From NCBI GenBank assembly GCA_051656645.1, contig JBOGCH010000045.1:1-64000 (forward strand): DNA of 64,000 nt. Direction: 5' to 3'. The notes under the pieces are model-generated. The model worked only from the letters and a program-made list of their open reading frames with translations. It was not told the DNA's origin and ran no database searches. Of this stretch, positions 17,308 to 25,053 are shown piece after piece. The DNA is from JBOGCH01 sp051656645. Lineage in GTDB: Bacteria; Bacteroidota; Bacteroidia; Bacteroidales; Marinifilaceae. The position numbers and the translations under genes were made by a program. Within the stretch, counting starts at the first letter, position 1. The number at the start of each line of letters is the position of its first letter.

Positions 17308-17337
17308 CAAAGGTAGTCATTTTATGATACGATGCAA
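17308..17337 (-). promoter_or_regulatory. Promoter of tRNA-Phe copy 1
   Basis: Bacteroidetes housekeeping promoter on the minus strand: -7 TACCTTTG (17308-17315) and -33 TTG (17335-17337), 19 bp apart. The tRNA 5' end is 22 bp downstream of the -7 box. Confidence 0.75.
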
Positions 17338-17398
17338 CATTTTTGATAAGAAAAAACAGACTTTTTTTAAGGGTATAAAAAATAATTACACACTTTTC

Positions 17399-17428
17399 TT
17401 TGATAATTAATTATTTAGCCTAAATTTG
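17399..17428 (+). promoter_or_regulatory. Promoter of the RRM protein gene
   Basis: -33 TTTG (17399-17402) and -7 TAAATTTG (17421-17428), 18 bp apart. The start codon is at 17521, so the transcript would have a leader of roughly 85 nt. Confidence 0.6.
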
Positions 17429-17520
17429 TCGCAAAGACGATACATAGTTTTTACTTTTCGTAACAAAAAACTAACCGCTACGTTTCGGCTTATATGTTTA
17501 ATTAATTAATTATTTTTATT

Positions 17521-17814
17521 GTGAATATTTTTGTTGCAAAGATTAGTTCAACTACTACAAGTGAGGACTTACAATCGCTTTTTGAAGGTTTTGGTCAAGT
17601 TTCGTCTGCAAAGGTGATTATGGACCGTGAAACAGGGAACTCTAAGTGTTTCGGTTTTGTTGATATGGCGGATGATGCTGAAGGAGAGAATGCTATCAAC
17701 GCATTGAACGAAACTGAATTCAAAGGACGTAAAATTGTTGTAAAAGAAGCAAGACCAAAAGAAGAAGGAGACAGACCAAGAGGCGGAGGTTTCCGTCCAA
17801 ACAATAGACGATAA
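17521..17814 (+). CDS. RNA-binding protein with a single RRM domain
   Basis: 97 aa: one RNA recognition motif (residues 1-78) and a short Arg/Gly-rich tail (RPRGGGFRPNNRR). RNP2 is IFVAKI at 3-8 and RNP1 is KCFGFVDM near 40-47. Such small glycine-rich RRM proteins are abundant in Bacteroidetes, where they bind single-stranded RNA and probably act in post-transcriptional control or cold adaptation. The start codon is GTG: the only nearby upstream ATG is followed at once by a stop, and translation from GTG gives the normal family N-terminus. It stands alone behind its own promoter with a long leader, which leaves room for autoregulation. It ends at a strong hairpin shared with the convergent gene. 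Confidence 0.93.
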   Translation: MNIFVAKISSTTTSEDLQSLFEGFGQVSSAKVIMDRETGNSKCFGFVDMADDAEGENAINALNETEFKGRKIVVKEARPKEEGDRPRGGGFRPNNRR

Positions 17815-17834
17815 ATATCTTTTGAGGAATGAGT

Positions 17835-17864
17835 AAAGGGGCATCGCACGATGCCCCTTTTTTT
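17835..17864. terminator. Bidirectional terminator, RRM gene and 17866 gene
   Basis: AAAGGGGCATCG with its complement, a very short loop and a T-run after the stem on the plus strand. It lies 20 bp past the RRM stop and next to the stop of the convergent minus-strand gene. Confidence 0.88.
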
Positions 17865-17865
17865 G

Positions 17866-18456
17866 TTACTTATATTTATGTGCCAAATAGGCAAAAATTA
17901 CTTTGTGCATGGTAGTAGCTTCTGTCATTTCTTGTGGTGTAATCTCCGGAGAAATGGTTAGCTCGTTGCCTGCGTCAATTAATTGCGCATCATTATTAAC
18001 AAAGGCCGCATCAATAGTCTCAATGGCATACAAATCATGCAGCTGCATACGTTGCATAGCCTCAGCTGCCAATGTGCGGGCTTGTAATAAATCGGTTTCG
18101 CGATATTTGTCAAGGAAAATAGTGATTACCGAGTCCGTGAAGTAGTCATAAAAGTAGTGTAACAACAGCACACGCGTTTTGTACTCCTCGGGCTGGCTTA
18201 TTTTGTAGCTACATGCCACGTATGCCAACTCGGCCAGTTCGATGCTCTCTTCTTCTTCTTCATCGAGTTCTAAAAGCAAGATTTTTAAAATGGCTTGTGC
18301 CAACTTTTGTCCGCATCCGGTGCCCATAGCCTCCTTAAAACGTTCCACGCGGTTTTCTTTAAGCTCGCGCAGTAGTTGTGTCAGCTGACGGCGGTTGCCC
18401 TGATTGGCAGCACTGTCAATGGCCTCCAGTAGGTTTGCAATATCTATAGTACTCAT
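17866..18456 (-). CDS. Conserved helical protein of unknown function, thiL operon
   Basis: 196 aa, cytoplasmic (no signal peptide or membrane segment) and predicted all alpha-helical. It has an acidic patch (LDEEEEESIELAE, about residues 70-82) and TPR/HEAT-like helical pairs. I do not recognise a named family or catalytic motif. It starts 2 bp after the stop of thiL, so it is co-transcribed and probably translationally coupled, but nothing in the sequence links it to thiamine chemistry. Confidence 0.7.
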   Translation of the reverse strand: MSTIDIANLLEAIDSAANQGNRRQLTQLLRELKENRVERFKEAMGTGCGQKLAQAILKILLLELDEEEEESIELAELAYVACSYKISQPEEYKTRVLLLHYFYDYFTDSVITIFLDKYRETDLLQARTLAAEAMQRMQLHDLYAIETIDAAFVNNDAQLIDAGNELTISPEITPQEMTEATTMHKVIFAYLAHKYK

Positions 18457-18458
18457 AA

Positions 18459-19508
18459 TTACTCTTTATTATCTGTGAAATTAGCCCATCCTTGCGCCTT
18501 TAGCTCAAAGTTGTTACCATCGCGTGTAGTTAGTGTGTAGCCTTGTTCCTGTGGTGTGGTGTGTCCAATTACGGAAATGCCCGGGATGGAGGAAATAAGA
18601 TCAAACTTATCCAGTGGTGCAGTAAACAGCAACTCATAATCCTCTCCGCCCGATAGTGCGCATACGGTAGCGTTAATGTTCAACTCCTCGGCCATTTTAT
18701 ATGTTTGGTAGTCCACCGGAATTTTATCTTCATATATATTACATCCCGTACCGCTTTGTTTGCAGATATGCATAATCTCAGATGCCAATCCGTCCGAGAT
18801 GTCAATCATTGCTGATGGTTTAATGCTCTTTTCATGAAGTAATTTCACCACGTCTAAACGAGCCTCTGGTTTCAACTGGCGTTCAAGAATATACTCGTAG
18901 CCGGCAAAATCCGGTTGTTGTGTCTCGTCGCCGGTAAATAAATTCTTTTCGCGCTCCAATAGCTGTAATCCCATATAGGCAGCACCTAAATCGCCGGTAA
19001 CACATATCAACTCATTGCTTTTTGCTCCGTTGCGGTAAGTAACGTCTTCGGATTTAGCATCGCCAATTGCCGTAACGCAAATACATAAACCTGTTTTTGA
19101 CGATGTGGTGTCGCCACCCACTAGGTCAATATTATAGTGTCGGCAAGCCTCCTGTACGCCGGCGTAAAACTCGTCCAGTGCCTCTACGGAGAACTTGTTG
19201 GACACGGCCAACGACATGGTAATTTGGCGCGGAATACCATTCATTGCGCATATATCGCTAGCATTTACTGCCACGCTTTTGTAGCCCAAATGCTTTAACG
19301 GGGTATAAGTAAGGTCAAAATGTACGCCCTGAATAAGCATGTCTGTGCTCACCAATACTTGGGTGTCAGGGTAGGAAAGTACTGCGGCATCGTCGCCAAT
19401 GCCTTTTATTGTGGAGCTATTCTCGTTCTTAAAATCCTTGGTTAAATGGTCAATTAACCCAAACTCTCCAAGCGTGGAAAGCTCTGTATATGCCGATTTG
19501 TTGCTCAT
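18459..19508 (-). CDS. thiL: Thiamine-monophosphate kinase
   Basis: Catalyses ATP-dependent phosphorylation of thiamine monophosphate to thiamine diphosphate, the last step of cofactor synthesis, in the cytoplasm. 349 aa, normal length. Diagnostic blocks are LGEFGLIDHLT near the N-terminus, GIGDDAAVL (about 37-45) for metal and ATP, VSTDMLIQGVHF (about 53-64), VGGDTTSS (about 125) and SGGEDYELLF (about 285). It belongs to the AIR synthase/PurM-like fold. It is the first gene of a two-gene unit and divergent from the DJ-1/PfpI gene. No TPP riboswitch was seen in its short upstream region. Confidence 0.95.
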   Translation of the reverse strand: MSNKSAYTELSTLGEFGLIDHLTKDFKNENSSTIKGIGDDAAVLSYPDTQVLVSTDMLIQGVHFDLTYTPLKHLGYKSVAVNASDICAMNGIPRQITMSLAVSNKFSVEALDEFYAGVQEACRHYNIDLVGGDTTSSKTGLCICVTAIGDAKSEDVTYRNGAKSNELICVTGDLGAAYMGLQLLEREKNLFTGDETQQPDFAGYEYILERQLKPEARLDVVKLLHEKSIKPSAMIDISDGLASEIMHICKQSGTGCNIYEDKIPVDYQTYKMAEELNINATVCALSGGEDYELLFTAPLDKFDLISSIPGISVIGHTTPQEQGYTLTTRDGNNFELKAQGWANFTDNKE

Positions 19509-19694
19509 AATGATATATATAACGTTTATTAATCTGTTCTACAATGCGGATATAAAGATAACGAAAAAACAGACGTATTATAACGCTTCCTTGGCAATAA
19601 GTTGTATAACGTTGTGAAACACTATTTTGCGCGCGTTGTGTACCGTATATCCCGAAAAGACGTAACATAAGGATAATTATTAAATTAAACCGAT

Positions 19695-20405
19695 ATGAAA
19701 AAAGTACTTTTTGTTCTGTCATCGCACCAACAGTTTGGTGATACCGGCGAGAAAACGGGATGGTGGCTGAGCGAAGCGGCACATCCCTGGGAAATTCTCC
19801 ACGAGGCAGGCTATGATATTGATTTTGTAAGTCCACAGGGAGGCCAGCCGCCCGTAACGGGAATTGATCCTAACGATAAAACTAATCTGCGCTTTATGGA
19901 TAGCCTAGTAGTGCAGGAAAAACTTAAAAACACCCTTACGCCCGTGGATGTAAAGATAAACGAGTATGGCGCTATCCTTTTTGTGGGTGGTCATGGTGCC
20001 TGCTTTGATTTTCCGGATAATGACGGATTAAAAAAAATTACCACCCGCATGTACGAGGGTGGGCGCATTGTGGCAGCGGTTTGTCACGGTCCATGCGCAC
20101 TGCTCAATGTGAAACTCAGTGACAATACGTTCTTGCTTAAGGGCAAGCAGGTAACGGGGTTTAGCGACAAGGAGGAGTGCGAAATTAAGCGCTGCTATGA
20201 CGTTCCGTTTTTACTACAATCAGAGATAATGCTACGTGGCGGTATTTACCAAATACGCCAAAATTGGGAACGCAACGTGTGTGTGGATGGTAGCCTCATT
20301 ACGGGACAAAATCCACAATCCGCTCGCGGGGTAGGTGAGGCAATATTGGCGCAGTTAAAAGCCAACACCAACCGTTGGGAGCAAATAAAGGATTTTATGA
20401 GCTAA
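19695..20405 (+). CDS. DJ-1/PfpI family protein (Hsp31-like)
   Basis: 236-aa cytoplasmic protein of the class I glutamine-amidotransferase-like superfamily. The nucleophile elbow is AAVCHGPCALLN (Cys near residue 137), preceded by the Gly-rich FVGGHGACFDFPDN, in which Asp or His could complete a triad. The N-terminal WWLSEAAHPWEIL and FVSPQGGQPPV blocks match the Hsp31/YhbO-like branch described as glyoxalase III, chaperone or deglycase enzymes. Which of these applies cannot be told from the sequence. It is monocistronic, with a hairpin 17 bp after its stop. Confidence 0.88.
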   Translation: MKKVLFVLSSHQQFGDTGEKTGWWLSEAAHPWEILHEAGYDIDFVSPQGGQPPVTGIDPNDKTNLRFMDSLVVQEKLKNTLTPVDVKINEYGAILFVGGHGACFDFPDNDGLKKITTRMYEGGRIVAAVCHGPCALLNVKLSDNTFLLKGKQVTGFSDKEECEIKRCYDVPFLLQSEIMLRGGIYQIRQNWERNVCVDGSLITGQNPQSARGVGEAILAQLKANTNRWEQIKDFMS

Positions 20406-20422
20406 TAAACAGGTTGGTTGTT

Positions 20423-20457
20423 AACCTCTCCCCAAGTGTACATGAGTGGGAGAGGTT
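20423..20457 (+). terminator. Hairpin after the DJ-1/PfpI gene
   Basis: AACCTCTCCC (20423-20432) pairs with GGGAGAGGTT (20448-20457). It is GC-rich but has no T-run, so a transcript-end role is likely rather than certain. Confidence 0.45.
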
Positions 20458-20763
20458 GCCACCATGCCCGTCGTCTAAGAGGTAGGAATTGTAAGGTTTT
20501 TCGCATGCAACTTGCCAAGAGTATAAGCGTATTTGTATGGGCTTTTGTGTGCAGTAACAGGTGTGTGGACTGAGAAAAATGGCCGTGTATTATAGCCTTC
20601 TATTATTAAATTGCAAATATCAATATCCAAAGTTATTAACAAAATAGCAAAATAATCTATGTGTCAGTTGTACAGTGTTTTATTTGCGAATGTAGCGTTG
20701 TGAGTAAGTCTAAAATGTGTATAACTTTCCGCTGTTTTTCTCCCAATAAAATGGAAAAGGTTT
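20458..20763. other. Non-coding stretch ahead of the riboswitch
   Basis: About 300 bp with no gene, RNA or repeat that I can support. Its right end should carry the -33 region of the nrdDG promoter, but no clear TTTG was found at the expected distance. Confidence 0.5.
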
Positions 20764-20771
20764 TACCTTTG
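20764..20771 (+). promoter_or_regulatory. -7 element of the nrdDG promoter
   Basis: TACCTTTG fits the Bacteroidetes -7 consensus and would start transcription just before the riboswitch aptamer. The -33 match is poor. Confidence 0.5.
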
Positions 20772-20782
20772 CTCGCAGATTT

Positions 20783-20985
20783 TGTGGTTCCTCACTGTGT
20801 ACTCGTGACACACAGGATTAAAAGGGAATGCCGGTGCAAAACCGCAACTATCCCCGTAGCTGTAACTCCCTAAAAAGGATTGAGAAAACAGGCCACTGTC
20901 CGCATTTTGCGGATGGGAAGGTATCTCAATCCGGGACAAGTCAGAAGACCTGCCATGAAACCGAGACAATAATGCTTTCGGGTGA
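20783..20985 (+). ncRNA. Cobalamin (B12) riboswitch controlling nrdDG
   Basis: The adenosylcobalamin aptamer is recognised by its conserved core in the right order: AGGGAATGCCGGTG (20823-20836), CAAAACCG, CCCCGTAGCTGTAA, GCCACTG (near 20892), GGGAAGG (near 20935) and the B12 box AGTCAGAAGACCTGCC (ending 20954). It is the 5' leader of an anaerobic ribonucleotide reductase operon that does not itself use B12. The expected logic is that bound cobalamin shuts off this enzyme, so a cobalamin-dependent alternative elsewhere can take over. Exact ends are approximate. Confidence 0.92.
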
Positions 20986-21062
20986 AAAGCTATTTGGCAA
21001 ATGGTGCGCGTAGAATGAGCTTCCATTGTTAAAAGTTTCCACAATCCAAGTATTGTGACACC

Positions 21063-21089
21063 CCGTGCTTAAGCCTCTGTTTAAGCCGG
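21063..21089 (+). promoter_or_regulatory. Hairpin in the riboswitch expression platform
   Basis: CCG-t-GCTTAA pairs with TTAAGC-CGG around an 8-nt loop and is followed by a GT/T-rich tract ending about 25 bp before the nrdD start. It is a probable terminator or ribosome-site sequester acted on by the aptamer. Confidence 0.5.
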
Positions 21090-21130
21090 AGATTTGTGTG
21101 TGTTTTTGAAAATAAGAAAGATACTAAACT

Positions 21131-23338
21131 ATGATTCAAACAGTAATCAAGCGTGACGGACGCGTAGTGCCGTTTAAAAGTGACAAGATTTCAACTGCCA
21201 TCCGTAAGGCTATGCGCCACTCGGAAGCGGGCATCGATGAGGAGTTAGTGACGCAAATCACTGAGAGAGTAGCGGCGTTGGGTAAGGATGAAATGAGTGT
21301 TGAACAAATACAGGACCGTGTGGAGGTTGAGCTAATGAATAGCCCTCGCCAAGAGGTGGCGCGCGATTATATATCCTATCGCAACCAGCGCAGTATTGCG
21401 CGTAAGGCTAAGACGCGCGACATTTTCCTTGAGATTATTGAAACGAAGTCCAACGAGGTTACGCGTGAGAATGCGAATATGAATGCCGACACGCCTGCCG
21501 GAATGATGATGAAGTTTGCCAGCGAAACGACCAAGCCGTTTGTAGACGATTATTTGTTGTGCGATGAGGTGAAGGATGCCGTGCGTCACGGTTATATTCA
21601 TATTCACGACAAGGATTACTACCCTACAAAGAGTTTGACCTGCGTACAACACCCGTTAGATAAGATATTGGCACACGGTTTTAATGCGGGACATGGTGAG
21701 TCTCGTCCGGCAAAACGTATTGAAACGGCAAGTATTTTGGGATGTATATCGTTGGAAACAGCGCAAAACGAAATGCATGGTGGGCAAGCAATCCCGGCAT
21801 TCGATTTTTACTTGGCGCCATACGTGCGTAGCTCATATATTGAGGAGGTAAAAACTGTGGAAAAAATAATGGGTGCAGACTTTACCCATTTGTATGATAT
21901 TGAAATTACCGACTACGTAAATAAACCACTAGACGGACTTACTGGCGATGAGCGCATGGTGCAACACGCCATTAACCGCACGGTGAGCCGTGTGCATCAG
22001 TCCATGGAGGCGTTTATTCACAACATGAATACTATACATTCTCGAGGAGGAAACCAGGTGGTGTTTAGTTCGGTAAACTACGGAACGGATACCTCGGCCG
22101 AAGGGCGTTGTATTATTCGAGAGTTATTAATGAGTACTAATGAGGGAGTTGGGAATGGTGTTACCGCAATTTTCCCTATCCAAATATGGAAAAAGAAACG
22201 AGGTGTAAGCTACCTGCCGGAAGATAGAAACTATGATCTGTATCAGTTGGCATGTAAAGTCTCGGCACGCCGCTTTTTTCCAAACTTCTTAAACTTAGAT
22301 GCAACGTTTAATCACCATGAAAAATGGGACGAAACCGATCCGCAACGCTACAATTACGAGGTGGCAACCATGGGATGCCGTACACGCGTATTTGAAAATC
22401 GATACGGAGAGAAAACATCTATAGGACGTGGAAACTTGTCCTTTACCACCATTAACATTGTACGCATGGCTATTGAGGTGATGAATATTGCCGATAAAAC
22501 CGAGCGTTTGGCTGCCTTTTACAAAAAACTGGATGAGGTGTTGGATATTACTGCACTGCAACTGCACAACCGTTTGGAGTTTCAAAAAACCGCCTATGCT
22601 AAGCAATTCCCGTTGTTGATGTCATCACTATGGGTGGGTGGCGACACACTGGAGGCTGGTGAGAACATTGAGCGCGTAATTAACCAAGGTACATTGGGAA
22701 TAGGGTTCATTGGTTTGGCCGAGTGTTTGGTGGCTCTTACCGGTAAACACCACGGACAGTGTGATGACGCACAAGCCATAGGGTTGGAAATTGTAACGCA
22801 TATGCGCGACAGAGCAGCTGAATATGCAGACCAATATCAGCACAATTACAGTGTACTTGCAACGCCGGCCGAAGGGCTAAGTGGTCGATTTACAATGATG
22901 GATCGTAAACTGTTTGGCGTACTTGAGGGTATTACCGACAGGGATTACTATACAAACTCAAACCACGTACCTGTGTACTACAAATGTTCGCCGCGCCACA
23001 AGGCCGAGGTGGAAGCACCATACCATGATTTAACCCGTGGAGGACACATTTTCTACGTGGAATTGGATGGCGATGCAACACATAATCCGGAAGCAATTAT
23101 GCGTATAGTGGACATGATGGATAAGTACAACATTGGATACGGCTCCGTGAATCACAACCGTAACCGTTGTATTGCTTGTGGTTATGAAAATGCTGAGCAG
23201 ACAATGGATAACTGTCCTAAATGTGGAAGTGAGGAAATTGACCGTTTACAGCGTATAACCGGTTACCTGGTGGGAACTACCGACCGATGGAATCATGCAA
23301 AACTATGTGAACTGAATGACCGTGTCATCCATCAATAA
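21131..23338 (+). CDS. nrdD: Anaerobic (class III) ribonucleoside-triphosphate reductase
   Basis: Glycyl-radical enzyme that reduces ribonucleoside triphosphates to dNTPs without oxygen. 735 aa, full length. An ATP-cone regulatory domain lies at about residues 1-95 (VIKRDGRVVPFKSDKISTAI), followed by the ten-stranded barrel. Near the C-terminus is a zinc site with two CxxC pairs (CIACGYE and CPKCGSE, about 681-702). The glycyl radical residue is inferred to be Gly711 in RITGYLVG. The radical is installed by NrdG, whose gene overlaps the 3' end by 23 bp. Expression is under the cobalamin riboswitch just upstream. Confidence 0.97.
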   Translation: MIQTVIKRDGRVVPFKSDKISTAIRKAMRHSEAGIDEELVTQITERVAALGKDEMSVEQIQDRVEVELMNSPRQEVARDYISYRNQRSIARKAKTRDIFLEIIETKSNEVTRENANMNADTPAGMMMKFASETTKPFVDDYLLCDEVKDAVRHGYIHIHDKDYYPTKSLTCVQHPLDKILAHGFNAGHGESRPAKRIETASILGCISLETAQNEMHGGQAIPAFDFYLAPYVRSSYIEEVKTVEKIMGADFTHLYDIEITDYVNKPLDGLTGDERMVQHAINRTVSRVHQSMEAFIHNMNTIHSRGGNQVVFSSVNYGTDTSAEGRCIIRELLMSTNEGVGNGVTAIFPIQIWKKKRGVSYLPEDRNYDLYQLACKVSARRFFPNFLNLDATFNHHEKWDETDPQRYNYEVATMGCRTRVFENRYGEKTSIGRGNLSFTTINIVRMAIEVMNIADKTERLAAFYKKLDEVLDITALQLHNRLEFQKTAYAKQFPLLMSSLWVGGDTLEAGENIERVINQGTLGIGFIGLAECLVALTGKHHGQCDDAQAIGLEIVTHMRDRAAEYADQYQHNYSVLATPAEGLSGRFTMMDRKLFGVLEGITDRDYYTNSNHVPVYYKCSPRHKAEVEAPYHDLTRGGHIFYVELDGDATHNPEAIMRIVDMMDKYNIGYGSVNHNRNRCIACGYENAEQTMDNCPKCGSEEIDRLQRITGYLVGTTDRWNHAKLCELNDRVIHQ

Positions 23339-23837
23339 AATAGCGATACTTGATATCGTAGAAGATACCGTAGTGGATGGTCCGGGATTCCGGACCACTA
23401 TCTACTGCGCAGGATGTCCGCACATGTGTCCCGGTTGTCATAATCCCCAATCATGGAAAATGGAGTCCGGAAAGTGGGAGAGTGTGGACGGACTATTTAG
23501 CCGTATAAAAGGAGTAGATTTTAACGATGTAACCTTTTCCGGCGGTGAGCCTATGTTGCAAGCAGAGGCATTCACGGCTCTTGCAGAGCGTATAAAAACA
23601 GAAACCGATAAAAGCATTTGGTGTTATACAGGTTTTCGTTTTGAAGAGCTTTTAAGTATGCCTGCGCAGCGACAACTATTGTGTAGTGTAGATGTTTTGG
23701 TGGATGGTCCCTATGTGGAGAGTTGTAAGGATGCCGACCTACTGTTTCGCGGAAGCGCCAATCAGCGCCTTGTGGATGTGCAAGCCTCACTCCGTGAACA
23801 GCATGTAATCCTGTGGCAACCTACCAATGCCGTTTAA
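23316..23837 (+). CDS. nrdG: Anaerobic ribonucleotide reductase activating protein
   Basis: Radical-SAM activase that forms the glycyl radical on NrdD. 173 aa. The iron-sulfur cluster motif CPHMCPGC (CxxxCxxC) is near residues 34-41, followed by the SAM-binding TFSGGEPML (about 71-79). The start overlaps the nrdD 3' end by 23 bp in another frame, which indicates translational coupling; there is no sign of a frameshift because both proteins have complete ends. It is controlled with nrdD by the riboswitch. Confidence 0.96.
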   Translation: MTVSSINKIAILDIVEDTVVDGPGFRTTIYCAGCPHMCPGCHNPQSWKMESGKWESVDGLFSRIKGVDFNDVTFSGGEPMLQAEAFTALAERIKTETDKSIWCYTGFRFEELLSMPAQRQLLCSVDVLVDGPYVESCKDADLLFRGSANQRLVDVQASLREQHVILWQPTNAV

Positions 23838-23859
23838 TGCTAAAAAGGCAATGTAATGC

Positions 23860-23889
23860 TTGTAAATTTACATAAAAGATATATTTTTG
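23860..23889 (+). promoter_or_regulatory. Promoter of tRNA-Leu
   Basis: -33 TTG (23860-23862) and -7 TATTTTTG (23882-23889), 19 bp apart, 24 bp before the tRNA. Confidence 0.7.
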
Positions 23890-23913
23890 TAACCGAATCC
23901 TAACGGATAGGAT

Positions 23914-23997
23914 GCCCAGGTGGTGAAATTGGTATACACGCTACCTTGAGGTGGTAGTGGCCGTCCGGCTGTGCAAGTTCGAGTCTTGTTCTGGGCA
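23914..23997 (+). tRNA. tRNA-Leu (GAG)
   Basis: 84-nt type II tRNA. Acceptor GCCCAGG pairs with TCTGGGC, the anticodon stem CTACC/GGTAG encloses loop TTGAGGT (anticodon GAG), there is a long variable arm, and the T arm holds GTTCGAGTC. Discriminator A, CCA not encoded. Confidence 0.95.
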
Positions 23998-23998
23998 C

Positions 23999-24045
23999 AA
24001 AACGCAAATAGCGCAACTTCTATGAGGTTGCGCTATTTGCGTTTT
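23999..24045. terminator. Terminator of tRNA-Leu, shared with the HxlR gene
   Basis: Perfect 19-bp stem (23999-24017 with 24027-24045) and a 9-nt loop, with T4 at the end in both directions. The right end overlaps the stop codon of the convergent HxlR gene. Confidence 0.85.
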
Positions 24046-24382
24046 ATTGCGCTTCTAAGCAGGTTTCTTTGTATTCTAGAATCCAATCAATAAGTCCATG
24101 AATATGTGGCATAAGAGATTTTCCTGTTTCTGTTAAACTGTATTCAACTCGAGGTGGAATTTCCGGATATATTGTTCGGTTAATAAAGTTTAGAGACTCT
24201 AAAGTACGTAGTGTTGTGGTTAGCATTTTTTGTGATATATCGGGTATTGTTTTAGCAAGTTCTCCAAACCTTAAACACTCCACATTTTCTAGGGATAGTA
24301 GGATTAAAACAGACCATTTATCGCCAAACTGTGTCATGATATCTCTAACGGGACAAAATTCTTCAATTTTTTTCACTCTCAT
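24044..24382 (-). CDS. HxlR-family transcriptional regulator
   Basis: 112-aa winged-helix regulator of the HxlR type. Typical blocks are CPVRDIMTQFGDKWSVLILL near the N-terminus, RFGELAKTIPDISQKMLTTTLRTLE for the recognition helix, and PRVEYSLTETGKSLMPHI for the wing and C-terminal helix. Members such as HxlR, YodB and HypR respond to aldehydes, quinones or disulfide stress, often through the conserved N-terminal Cys, which is present here. It is divergent from a cupin gene. A perfect GTAAGT-G-ACTTAC palindrome lies between them, so control of the cupin and of itself is the simplest reading. Confidence 0.9.
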   Translation of the reverse strand: MRVKKIEEFCPVRDIMTQFGDKWSVLILLSLENVECLRFGELAKTIPDISQKMLTTTLRTLESLNFINRTIYPEIPPRVEYSLTETGKSLMPHIHGLIDWILEYKETCLEAQ

Positions 24383-24414
24383 AAATCTTGATTATCAATA
24401 TTTGTTACCTCTAA

Positions 24415-24427
24415 GTAAGTGACTTAC
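24415..24427. promoter_or_regulatory. Candidate HxlR operator
   Basis: GTAAGT-G-ACTTAC, a perfect 6+1+6 palindrome 33 bp upstream of the HxlR start and 15 bp before the cupin -33 box. A further GTAAGTAA half-site follows near 24484, just after the cupin -7 box. Confidence 0.5.
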
Positions 24428-24441
24428 ATTCAGGTGCCGTA

Positions 24442-24472
24442 TTGTTTTGCTGTAACTCTCTTTTTACCTTTG
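24442..24472 (+). promoter_or_regulatory. Promoter of the cupin gene
   Basis: -33 TTG (24442-24444) and -7 TACCTTTG (24465-24472), 20 bp apart. The start codon is 50 bp further on. Confidence 0.7.
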
Positions 24473-24522
24473 GCTGTATAAAAGTAAGTAATGTTATTTT
24501 ATAAACCAAAAAGTAATGCAAA

Positions 24523-24972
24523 ATGAAAGAAGTTAACGCAATTAGTAGCGGTGAAAATTATACCGCATTGAGTTTGGGACAATTGAGTCAATTGAATGAG
24601 TATGTGTATCATTTAACTCCTGATATCGCAATTCCGGGTAAGGTGTTTCTAGGTAATTTATTGCAAACAGCGGGAATAGAGCTTTCCTTTCAGAGTTTCT
24701 TGCCGGGACAAGAGTCCGGCTTCTTACATAAACATAAAGAGAATGATGAGACGTATGTGTTTCTAAAAGGTAATGGACAGTTCCAAGTAGATGGGCAAGT
24801 GTTCTCTGTGTGTGAAGGTAGTATTATTTATGTAAAACCGGGAGGTAAACGTTCGGTTCGTAATAATTCTGATGAACAGTTAGTTGTGATGTGTATCCAA
24901 TACAAAGCAATATGTGATAATGTTGAGGGTATCACAGATGGTATTATTGTAGAGGATAGTGTGGTTTGGTAG
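24523..24972 (+). CDS. Cupin-domain protein
   Basis: 149 aa with a single conserved beta-barrel cupin domain (about residues 45-130). Motif 1 is GFLHKHKENDETYVFLKG with two His and the Glu of the usual metal site. In motif 2 (PGGKRSVRNN) the usual His is replaced, so the metal site has at most three ligands. No substrate can be named; such proteins include isomerases, dioxygenases and binding proteins. It is divergent from an HxlR regulator, a pairing common for small detoxification enzymes, so a role in handling a reactive small molecule is inferred. A hairpin downstream overlaps the end of the convergent gene. Confidence 0.82.
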   Translation: MKEVNAISSGENYTALSLGQLSQLNEYVYHLTPDIAIPGKVFLGNLLQTAGIELSFQSFLPGQESGFLHKHKENDETYVFLKGNGQFQVDGQVFSVCEGSIIYVKPGGKRSVRNNSDEQLVVMCIQYKAICDNVEGITDGIIVEDSVVW

Positions 24973-25024
24973 TTAATGTGGCATTATAATAAGCTTATAA
25001 GCTTTGATGTATAATGAAATGAGT

Positions 25025-25053
25025 ATAGTGGTGGAGTTTTACTCTACCACTAT
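25025..25053. terminator. Hairpin between convergent cupin and 25039 genes
   Basis: 13-bp stem (25025-25037 with 25041-25053, one G-T pair) and a TTT loop. It contains the stop codon of the minus-strand gene. Probable shared transcript end. Confidence 0.55.

Noticed and set aside
20661..21044. Short reading frames on both strands
   Set aside because: They lie inside the promoter and cobalamin riboswitch, whose conserved RNA motifs explain the sequence.
23316..23338. Frameshift between nrdD and nrdG
   Set aside because: Both proteins have complete family ends; the 23-bp overlap is a normal coupled junction.
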